A stretch of DNA of 64,000 bases from Plectrocnemia conspersa. Lineage: Eukaryota; Arthropoda; Insecta; Trichoptera; Polycentropodidae. Shown one piece after another: positions 50,008-60,996 of the stretch. The first letter of the stretch is position 1; each line of letters begins with the position of its first letter. The DNA lies in contig VTFK01000153.1 in assembly GCA_009617715.1 (NCBI GenBank), positions 868,001 to 932,000 on the forward strand, in the 5' to 3' direction. The notes under the pieces are model-generated. The model was given only the letters and a program-made list of their open reading frames with translations. It was not told where the DNA came from and ran no database searches. Position numbers and translations under genes: made by a program.

Positions 50008-50083
50008 TATAAATTATGAACAGGATCTTGGAGTGTTCTCGAGTTGGTTATCCAGCCGATGCCATCATCATCGGAATTCGCGT
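50008..50083 (-). other. bbg: 5'UTR part of the big bang first coding exon
   Basis: Between the start codon and a good acceptor (GTTGTTTCAG ending at 50084) lie 76 bases that should be untranslated. The pyrimidine-rich run and AG imply at least one further non-coding exon upstream, outside or undetected in 50084-64000. The segment is less AT-rich than the intron beside it. It contains a short upstream reading frame, listed separately. Confidence 0.65.
50048..50071 (-). promoter_or_regulatory. upstream ORF in the big bang 5'UTR
   Basis: Three consecutive ATG codons open a seven-codon frame (MMMASAG then TAA) that ends 40 bases before the main ATG and is out of frame with it. Short uORFs of this kind can reduce translation or favour reinitiation downstream. 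Whether it is used is inference; the sequence only shows that the ATGs lie within the predicted transcript. Confidence 0.5.
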
Positions 50084-51540
50084 CTGAAACAACGATAAAA
50101 AAATATTTATAATACGTCTCTATATGAGCATAATGAACCTAAATGACTGTGACTACGCGGTATATTCACCGTACGAAATTGATTCGCCACGAATACTATT
50201 GTGATAATAACGAAAGATCACTCTTCTTTTCACGTCTAGTCATAATACTGGTTTTTTTGAACGTCAGAAATACGCAACGATTCCGATAATCGATTCGTGT
50301 CCAAGAGCGAGAATGATTGACGGGTTTTGTTGTGTAACAACTTATAATAATATAAGGTCAAGTTTAACGAAGTGATACGCAGGAATGTGGCTATTGTACT
50401 AAATTAAAAACGCGCCTGTAAAATAATTAAATTAAAAAAATATTTCATAATGTAAAAGTGTGTTGAAATAATATTTTGTAAATATTTAATAAAATATATT
50501 AGTTTCGACGTTCCACAACAGATGTCTATAGAAACGTTTTCTTAAATAATATTAATATATAAATTAATTTACCACAAAATAGCAAAAAATTTCACTACTT
50601 TACTATTGATAAATTAATTACAAACTTTAGAAAATAAAATGTGATAATTATTATTTTCAAATTTATTTTTTGCAAATTATTGAATTAAAAACTCAGTTTA
50701 GATCAAAAATGCAAGAATCTGATTAAGTTTTTTAAACGAGGTTAGAAACCCGGAATTTTTTTAAAAACTTAATTTGGTATTATAAATTTACATGTATTTG
50801 ATAATTTATTTTTTAAACGATAAATTATCTAAATTTTACGGTGGTATTTTTATATAAAATACGATTACGTTATTTAAAAAATATTTGAGCAGTAAATATG
50901 CAGTAATTTAAATTAAAAAAAAAAATTTAATTTAGTATTGTTAATATAATTTATTTATTAAAAAGTGAAATTGAATTTACGATTGTTATCAAAAAAATAT
51001 TTAAAACTTTGCACCCAAATAAGTATTTTTTGAAATTTGTGTTATATGTAATAATATTACACCAAAAACATATTTTTGTTTATACATATGAAATTAAATG
51101 TCAGTTTACCTTAATATGCCAAAATTATTATGGGTCTTGTTAAAATACAATAAATTTGAATGTTGACAATTTTCAGACTGCGCGGCTGAATAAGTATATT
51201 TTTTTTAGGTTAAAAAACGCGCTGTGCAACTAAATAGTCATTAAGAAATATTTTTTATTTAAATAATAATACACGGTACTGATTTATAACCGTTCTCATA
51301 ATTACAATATTTGTTATTAGGTACAATTTTATAAAAAAAATAAGAATATAAAATCAGTCAGTGGTTTTAATTTTTTTAAACATTTTACAATTTCATTAAT
51401 AAGAAATTTAAAAAATATGATAGTTTGAGTACATTTCACTGAAGATCTGAAACCATTTGTGTTGTCTTAAGCTTCTAAAGCAAAGTGCTTTGGCATTTTT
51501 TGCGTATTTATATTTAAATTTACAGTTATTTTTATTATAG

Positions 51541-51575
51541 TCACCGATACACGAGATTAGTGGGTTAGTGTGGTA
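51541..51575 (-). repeat. dispersed repeat E, partial copy
   Basis: The reverse complement reads ACCACACTAACCCACTAATC then TCGTGTATCGGTGA, almost identical to 24409-24446. Confidence 0.55.
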
Positions 51576-52544
51576 CATCTTTTGGTACAAAGATGAAATT
51601 ATTGGTATTTGAAGGCTAATATGCAATTATTTATTAAGTATTAATAAAATTAGTATAAAATGTTCTTTTTTTAATTTTCTCACTGTTATGCAGTTCATCA
51701 AGTCGTGAACTTAATTTATTAATAGATTCAAATTGCACTTTATGACAAAACTATCAGAAATTTTGTACCTAAAATATTTTTCAATCAAATTATGTTTATT
51801 AATATTTTGTTGTGTTAAATAAAACTAATCAATTTCCAACCAAAAAAGAAGTCTATTATTCATTATTATTAAAATGCATTTTATGTTTAATACTATACTG
51901 AATTTGTAGTGCTTATTTTTTTGCTTTTAGTTTAGTTTTAAGACTTATTTACAAAAAACATTTTTTTTATAATTTTGTTGATTGAAAAACGGTATTGGAA
52001 TTTAAAAAATTGCTTTTATATACTAAAATTATTATTTTTAAGTAATTGAATCAAGAATATTTAAAAATATTCGCTATATTCACTTACATTACATTGCTTG
52101 AAAATAAAATTTGTACATAAATTAAATATATGATAATTTACTTTAGACATATTATTGAGTATATGGAATGAAAGCTTACTAAGCACTATACAACAGGCTT
52201 ATTTTATTAATTGATTGAAATGTCAAAAAAAATTAAAGATTCCTGCAGGCTAATAATGCCTGATAAAAACGTGGTACAGCGAACATATGCTGTGACATCG
52301 TCCGAGAACCATTGTCCAGGCCATGGCACACATGTTATTCCATCGGCCTGTATAGTGTTAATATATGGAGAAACGTATAATAATTATTTTCAGTTTATCA
52401 AATATAATACCATTGATTTTTCTCAATTTTTTTGGATGAACTTGTGAATATTAAATTTATATGTTAACTAAAAAATAAAAAAATTTTAGTCTAGAAATTC
52501 GTGAAATTTGTGAAAAATTTTAATTCTAGAAATTGTGAGTGATA

Positions 52545-52644
52545 ATGGCACGCGGAACGCATATAACGCACGTCTTTATCTCTCACTCACTCTCGTCACT
52601 TAACACGCGAGCGAGCGAAAGGGAATGTATCTCAGCGTACGCGC
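52545..52644 (+). mobile_element. MITE family B, partial copy 4
   Basis: It contains the centre and right arm: CGCGGAACGCATATAACGCA, TCTCTCACTCACTCTCGTCA, CGCGAGCGAGCGAAAGGGAA and TGTATCTCAGCGTACGCGC. This is close to 23650-23744. The left arm is absent. Confidence 0.7.
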
Positions 52645-55600
52645 TTGATGCTTGCCAGAGTTTGACTTATGGTTTTAAAGAAAAAAATGATTTTACAAAA
52701 CATTAGCTACTAAAAATACATTTTAAGTAGCTAATATCAAAATAGTTGTCTAGGCTGTTTTGATCTACGGCGAAAAAAATACGTCTAGGGTATTTTTATT
52801 ATCGATTTTGTTTCGTCCCAATGCGTACGGGATGCGATATGGGTTAGCAGTATTTTGCCTGTAATAGACACGCGTTTCACGTTCGTTCGTATGCATAAGG
52901 CGGTTGAAAAAGTGATCTGCTCTAAGCTTAGATCCATGTTACGTTTTTTATTAGCTTTCTTTTGGAATAGAATTACTTTAAATATTTTTTTTGTAATAAA
53001 TAACAACTTCATGGATATGTATTTTTTAATTTGCAGTTTTATACTATTGAAAAATACCGGCTAATTAGGGGGGAAATGAGGTTAACCTCAAATTTACTGA
53101 TTTATCAATAATACATTTATCGGGTAAATTTGCATGCCCTTAACCTACAGCTCATTAAAGAATGAATATGATTCAATTTTCACCAAAGTAGCGAGATCCG
53201 ATAAATCTTGTATGGGCAACCAAAGGGTGAAAAACAAGACAAATTGGTTTTTATTATTTCATGCCTTGAAAACGATAGAACCTAGTTAAGTAGTCAGTGA
53301 GAGAGTATTTTATATTTCATGTAATTTATATCCAGAATAAAACAATTGTTCAGTGACCATTAATTTAGAAGTTAAAGCATATGTATCTGATATATAAATT
53401 AAAAATAGATAAATTTATATTTTGTAATGGTTTGTTCATGTTATAAAGCATATTGAGAGCCTCAGAAATGGTATAAAAAATACCTCAAAAGCCAAATAAT
53501 CAAGAAAAATGTATAAAATAAATTAACGAATTTTAATAATAAAAATTGGTAGTATAGATTAATAAAACATAATAATACACAAATATCGTAAATAAAATTA
53601 AAGCAATTGAACGTTGGGATCTACTGATTTTTCTTGAAAATTTACTATTGTATATATATACAATAGAAAATAATAATAAATAATTATAGAAAAAATACGT
53701 AAAATTATATCACTTCTAGGTGTATGCTAACAAATTTTACTTTTTTACAATTATATTTTCCAATCAAATAACTATATTTTTTCCTAATTAAAAACTTATA
53801 TTATCTATATTTAAAGTCAATAGAATTCCGAAAAAATATCCCTTTTCATACAAAACATTTAAATAATATAAAATCACTTTTATACCAAAGAACGAATTAC
53901 TTGACACTTTAAAGATCATTTATTTTCTAACTGCATAATTTTGATTTATTTCTCTGAACTATCTACCATCTAACAGGCCCAATATCTCAAACTTTATCTA
54001 CCACACCTATCTTTCTCGGCAACTCGCTCGTTTCCATTACATATATTATTAAAATATATCGTAAAATCTAACGATTGAACTAAACATCAATAACGGTGAC
54101 TTTTTTATGCATAAAAATATTTCTACACACAAAAAAATTAATCCGGTATAATATAAGCATTACGCTTAAATTGTTCGATCTGCGACTTGATGATATAATG
54201 CAAATTGCACATATGGTAGACTTTGTGAACTTTTAAAAGAATAACATATCATATACCGATCAACAATTTATCGTATCAAATATAATATAAAAACTTTTCT
54301 TTATTCAAAAGTTCACCTAACTTCTCTATTAAATGCTTTAACCTTTAATTTCATTTCAATGCCAAACCGAAATGCAAGATTAAAATCGGTATATGTACAC
54401 AATGGTGAATCATCTACGGCGAAAATTAAAAACGAGACATCGCTTCCGTGAGATCGTACAAGGTCAGGTGTTCTCAACATTTTTTCACTCGTTCCCATTG
54501 CACGGTCCGTATAATGAGATCAGTTCCGAATTCGATGTATTATTATTATTATATCACACAAAAACATATTACAACACGCGATACGAACATCGGCAATGAT
54601 TGACACGTTACGCTAAATGTAAATATAATATTGGGTTTTATTAACGCTTGTAAAAAGTATAATGTTAATATATTAATAACGTATAATGAAAGACGAAAAT
54701 ATTGTCGTTCGTTCTGTGCAGTTGTACACACAATTAAGACAAACATATGACGATTGAACAGTAGTAATGAACTATTAAATCAATATAATATCATAAAATA
54801 AAATTAAAATAATAATAATTCAGAACTATTTAAATATGGTTACTAAATTTAATTTAATGTGTTATAAACGTATTTAATTTTATGGTTAATTATTGACTGA
54901 CATTAATATTTACTTTTATACTTTAGAATAAAACTGTATATACTACAAATTAATATATAAACTGTATATTTTTTTCTAGATCCTAAATCATTTAATTTAT
55001 ACCGTTAGGATAAACCTATGCATACAACCAAGGCTTTTTTCAGACTCAAAAGTGTCGGAACATCTTGTCAAGCATTTTACTAAAGAAAATTATATTCAAA
55101 TATCATTTAAAGTAGCTTTTCCTATGCCACGAACTGCATAAAAAATTAAAACTAAATTTTTATCAGAGATTTATTCATAAATCTGACCTAAATCGTTTTG
55201 CATTCTGCCGATTCTCATGCGTAATTTCTTTTTATCAGAGCGGATTCTTAGAGCACCAAAGCAAAGATAAATCCGCCGGCCGGTTAGAGTAATAAAAAGT
55301 CATTTAAATACTTTCAATCTTCCGAGAAACTATTCATTTTTTTAAACATCTGCCACGATCACCTTCGGTTTATTATCTGGGTGACTTTTTTTATTACTTA
55401 TGCAAAAATAAGTATTAAAAATTTGTAAACAATTTTTCGTCATTTCCAGACCCATATTAAAATCTTTCAAGAAGTATGCATATGAGGCATAAACCCACCT
55501 TTACTTATGCAGCGTTTTAAAAAGGCAGTGGTTATAAACATTTTAAAAATATTCGTACAAATTTAATTTTATATAATAAAAAAATTGTCGAGAAATGAGA

Positions 55601-55892
55601 ATTCTCGATTTGACATTTTTATCGAGAAATAATTCTCGTTAAAAAATACTAGTAATGGGTGTAAGATACAGGGATATCATTTTGGGTGGTCAGGTATCCC
55701 CCCTAGAAAAACGCATGGTATTTGATAAGATGCTTTGAATCTTAATAAAATCAAAATAAAAAATAAAAAAAGGAATGTGGTTGGTTTTTTAATTTTTTTA
55801 ATGCTCCTCCCCCCCGCCCCTGAAACAAAGGACGTAAAAGAAAATCTAAAAAATAAAGTATCCCAAAAATAGATAAATATATAGTAGTTTTA

Positions 55893-56024
55893 CCAGTGAA
55901 AATACACATATTTTATCTGGCAAATTATATTTTCACTAGCGAAGTGCAAATACATTTTCACCAGTAAATATATATTTCTACTAGTGAAAATATAATTCAA
56001 CTGATGGCCACCGGTGAAATTATA
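55893..56024. repeat. cluster of five CAGTGAAAATA-type motifs with a 17-base inverted repeat
   Basis: Motif copies are at 55893 (+), 55928 (-), 55954 (-), 55981 (+) and 56011 (+), with variants CCAGTG, CTAGTG and CCGGTG before AAAATA or AAATTA. Arms 55923-55939 and 55981-55997 are a perfect 17-base inverted repeat (CTAGTGAAAATATAATT) around 41 bases. It lies just left of MITE A copy 3. Confidence 0.65.
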
Positions 56025-56100
56025 TGCTGCTCCATAATGTATACAAAACTTAATTTGACAGTCGCGAAACATCTATTTGCTGCTCAAACCCAAACCTAAC

Positions 56101-56313
56101 CTAACTAAACCAAATTTTGGGCAATAGGAGGGCGAAAAAACAATTATCACTTTACAGAAGTCAAAAATTCACGTCAAAAGCAATAAAATCGTGTCGGCGC
56201 CGTCTCACTGCGACACGATTTTATTGCTTTTGACGTGAATTTTTTACTTCTGAGAAGGGATAATTGTTTTTTTCGCTCTCCTATTGGATAAAATTCGGTT
56301 TAGTTGTGCTTCA
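56101..56313. mobile_element. MITE family A, copy 3 (full foldback)
   Basis: The most symmetric copy. The left arm has CTAAACCAAATTTTG, AATAGGAGGGCG, ACAATTATCACTTTA and GAAGTCAAAAATTCACGTCA; the right arm repeats them inverted down to CTCTCCTATTGGATAAAATT. The centre is GTCGGCGCCGTCTCACTGCG. The element has no open frame. Confidence 0.75.
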
Positions 56314-59300
56314 TTTGATTTTCACTCATTGAAAATCGTAAAATTCTTAAAAATGTCATAATTTAAATTGTATTTTCATATCTTATGACATCATATTTAC
56401 ATAAAAATAAAGAAATAAAATATTACGCAAATTGTCAATCGATTTTTTTAAACATCAAAAGTACCGTAAAAAAGGTACCGGAACGCCGTTCCACCGCGTT
56501 ACATGACAAAAAAAGCCCTGCATACGATCTTAAGTTACGATCAAAACACAATTATACTAATTTTGTTTTATTTATCGCATTTTATTGATATTTGAGTATC
56601 GAATTATTTTTTTATAGATCTTTAATAATAACCTATGAATAATGCATACGACAAAAACAAAGGTACGAACTATATATATACATATGTATATGGATTTACT
56701 TGAGCAATTATTTAATTTTATGATCTTTCATGAATTGCTGATTCAATATATAATAATTAATTTATTATATACAGTTAATCACTTATATTTGGTTGAAATG
56801 TGATATCAAGCAATTGTAAACATTGTCAAATTAAAAGAAAAAAAAATGAGTATAATTAATGACGTTGGACCAATTGTTGACAATCAGCGACTATAGTTTT
56901 GCATCACAACAGACGACGATAACATGTCTCGTCATCATTGCAAATATTAGTCACGAACTATGGCACAACAAACGGTTGTTAACTATTATGTATTTTGGGT
57001 AGCTTTATGCATATTTCATGTACGCAATACACGTATCAAAAAAAGTACGAGTCAATCAAGAACATATTCACACGATAAATACGCGATGGGAATGATGAGA
57101 TTCATTTTGGGAATAAATCACATGAATAAATATTATATTTATCAAAAAAAAATCTATTAAAAAAATAGTACTCTGTTTAAATATTTTTTGTAGAATTTCA
57201 TATTATGTGAATTATTATATTTAATGAGCAATTCGGTGGTCAACTTATGAATGTTCTGGTTTAAAATTGCGGTTGTATAACTATCGTTTCATCTGCACAA
57301 TTATTTACAAAGAGAAATTCGCTCCGTTGATTCAATAATTAAAACAGTTGAAATTTCACTTTGATAAAAATCTATTTTTAATTTCGATCCTAGATTGACA
57401 ACAATAGATAGGCACATTTTTCGTTTTGGTTGTTGTTTTAGCAACATAATTTAACATTTATAGTATTGACCAAATGTATATTTAATGCAGGAAAAATAAT
57501 GACTAACATCATATCCGTTGAAAAAAATAATATACGTTTTCTATATTTATGACTTATTATAAATGGAATTAATTTTTAATACATTATTCAATTAAAAATG
57601 TTGAAACTAATTTAAAATATTTGTGAATTTATAAAATAAAAGCAGTATGTATATATAATATAATAGTATACACACATAATAATTATTTTTCTTACATACA
57701 TAAATGTAGACATCTATGAACATAAATAAATACTAAAAAGTTGATAAAGAAATTTAGTAGAATTGAAAACCATTAATAAAACATATGTAAATTTGTTTAC
57801 TCGTGGCTAACTTCAGAACTTTTCACACGGATTTGGGTTTTTCATGTATAACTGTGCGATTTATTTTAATTTATTGATTAAAAATATATATATGATTAAT
57901 TTTTAAGTACTAAAATATAATGTTTTTAAGATAAATATTTAATAATATTGGCTTATAATTAAATAATAAATTAAAAATACATCGCCAGCTTCTTTAAGTT
58001 TATGACAATGACGTCACGAACAGGCAAAATGTTCATAATATTTAATATTTATTATTCGGAAAAAATCGATAGCTTGTTTATGTTCCTGGCAAAAATGTTA
58101 TAAACTTGCAAAGTACTGTCGTAAAATAAAATCTGGAAGATGTGACTTCAAAAAGAATAGAATGAAGTCAAGGGCCGTTTATTGTCATTGATGAACTCGG
58201 CAAAAAAAAACGTTTTGATATGCGTCTAATAATCTTTCTGAATTTGAATAATGAAATAAAATTATTGCAATCCTGAAATAAAATATATTTTGGACTTCAT
58301 ATACTTTTCAAATAAGTATTGTACATAATAGAGAAAAATCATTAATAATTTATTATACGCAATTCTTTATGTTAGAAAAATTTGTTATAAATTACTTTTA
58401 GCACGGCGCTCACGAAAATAGGCAAGAAATTAATAAAATGACAAGCAAGTATTTGTTTTGGTGATTATTCACGTGTCTGCTATTGACTAGTAAAACTTGA
58501 AAGTATGTATTATTGTATATAAAGCCATATACATACATATTTGAATTTTTCAATATAATGTGAAAATGGGAAAACCTTGTTTTGTCAACTTTGATTTTAT
58601 TAAATTAATTGAGTACCGTAATCTTAGCATACATTTATTTTCTTTTGTGTGCATTTCAGAAATTAATACATATTCCACAACTAGTACATTCGCAGAAGCA
58701 ATAAACACAAAAACAACTTGACATGTGTAGAATAAATGTCCAAAATCAAGAACTAATGTTTCTTGAAAATAATTATTTAACAAGCATTTCTCAAGAAAAG
58801 GCTTATTTGATTTGAATTTATCATTTGATTGCAAAATAAATATTAAACTTTTATTTCAAAATACATAGGAAAGCAGTCAAAATATTTTTAATTATGTTAA
58901 CCTTTTACTTATGTTGCAAAACAAATCCGCGAGCTTCGGTGATGTGTTCACAGCGTACTTCAGTGATATTAAATTGAAAAAACACGAATATTATTACGAA
59001 ATAATAATAATATGCGTAGTTAAAAAAATTCAGGAAATATTATAATACAAGTGCTGAAAAAACAAGTAAATGCATTGGACATTGCAGTTATTTTGTATAA
59101 ACGCAGAAATTAAATGAATTAAATGAACTTATTTATAAAAATTACATTAAAAACTTTGCTCGCAATTAGACTCGTATATACGTAATGGTAAATTGTAACA
59201 ACTTGTTTTTAATTATTTATGTATTGCAATTATCTAATTTCTAAAATATGAACTATTTTATTCAACATATTGACACAATAAGATGACTTGTACACTCAGT

Positions 59301-59921
59301 GCACATCACAGTAAAGAAAATGTTGAAGTCATAGATTTAATAGAACGAATTACATATTGTGTATAAAATAATATTTTTTGCAGGTTAACTAAATTAATCG
59401 ATATTATGAGATTATAGCGATACAGTTATGAGATGATGATGGGCACTATGAAAGATCTTGATTTCAAAAGTACTTGAAGTTTGATATTTTTTATATATTT
59501 TTTTATTAGCTGTGTTTGAAAATTCAACTCTACGAATATATTCCAGTATTTGAATATTTTATCGTTGAATATCACGAATATCTAAAAACTGTAATTAGCA
59601 CTAAATTTTTACAGAATTATTTTTTCGAGAAAAGAAGCAATATCCAAGATGTTAATGCATTATATTATAGACAGTTATTGATGCAGGTTAAGTACATAAG
59701 AACATACGCCAGATTCTTCAAATCAGTGTATTACTTTTAAGCACGATAAAACAATTAAACTGAAAAGTAAAGAAACATTGAAAACAAATGTTGCAATGGC
59801 CATTAAACAAGCTGAATATATCCGTGGGAATAGTCACAAAGGAAAAATTAAGAATAAGATAATATTATAAAGCAGAATTTAATAAAAAAGCTTATCAGTA
59901 TTGTTTATTAACTGTTAGTCG

Positions 59922-59957
59922 TAAGCCCAATGCATTACAACGGGGTTAATCAGTAAC
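59922..59957 (-). repeat. dispersed repeat E, partial copy
   Basis: AAGCCCAATGCATTACAACG followed by GGGTTAATCAG matches the right part of the copy at 720-803 in reverse complement. Confidence 0.5.
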
Positions 59958-60463
59958 AACTGGGTAAATCCATCAGACACAAAAAGTTTTAAAAACACCA
60001 GACTGAAAATTCATATATTTTTAAAATTAATTGGTTAATTAAAATATTTATTGAGATTAATTGTTGATACAAAAAGATTGTAAATTACAACAGTATAGCT
60101 ACTTATTGGTAGGAAAAAGAGACAAATCGTTGTTTGTGTGAATTTAACCTCCCATGTTTGCTTCTTCTCGCATCCTTGCACAGTTTCGATCAAAAAGAGT
60201 TTTATATATCTAAAATAAAATTGTTTCTCCGAAATTGGCTACAATATCCGACGTGAATCGCTGTTTACACGATTTTTGGCACCCTGGGCAACACTCCAAA
60301 TTGTGACCTTTCGGCATCGCTTTATGCAGAGTTGTAGTTTCCATGAATAAACAAATTTGCATCTCTTGTGTAAACACTTTGGCACACGATCAAGTGTTTG
60401 ACGACACGTTCAACGCGTGAGTTCAATTTTTCGGCTTCCTGAATTGCCCTAAATGCAGTTATG

Positions 60464-60483
60464 TATATATATATATATATATA
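60464..60483. repeat. TA dinucleotide microsatellite
   Basis: About ten TA units in intron sequence. Confidence 0.9.
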
Positions 60484-60970
60484 ATAAACGTTAACGGCGA
60501 AAAGGCCCTTTAACCAATAATAATGATAATGAGATTTTAATGAACTTTTACAGAACATAACGGAAATAATAAAATTTATGGTTTATAAAGGGTTAAAACG
60601 CGCACATCGTTTAATATATAGTACAACAGTAATTGCAATTTAAAAATATGTATTATAAACATATGCTTGAAAATAATTTATTATGTTGTTTATACAAATG
60701 TTATGTTACTATATGCGTAGAGAATATCTGTACATAAACTAAACGATAGTTTTCTGTACACGCTAGAACATTTAAAATCGATGTGCATAAAAACATATTG
60801 CGTCAAAGTGTTCGCTAGTGTTTGTATACTTATTATTATTAAAAAAAATGTTTGGTTAGGTAAGGATTATTATTGTTAGGGGGTCGTTTTTTCTTTAAAT
60901 ACTGATACTTAAATAATATGATTTATTTATAGAACGTTCTGCTCTGAAATTATAGGGCAATGCAATTATT

Positions 60971-60996
60971 AATATCCAAGTATCTACTTGGATATT
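60971..60996. repeat. perfect short palindrome
   Basis: AATATCCAAGTA, two bases, then TACTTGGATATT: a perfect 12-base stem with no real loop, so more likely a DNA palindrome than an RNA hairpin. Confidence 0.7.

Noticed and set aside
52211..52447. 78-codon plus-strand frame with SSENHCPGHGTHVIPSA
   Set aside because: It is locally protein-like but I recognise no family, and neither splice signals nor a second copy support it.
60575..60600. AAAGGGTTAA as a piggyBac right end
   Set aside because: No inverted partner with TTAA was found at a plausible distance.
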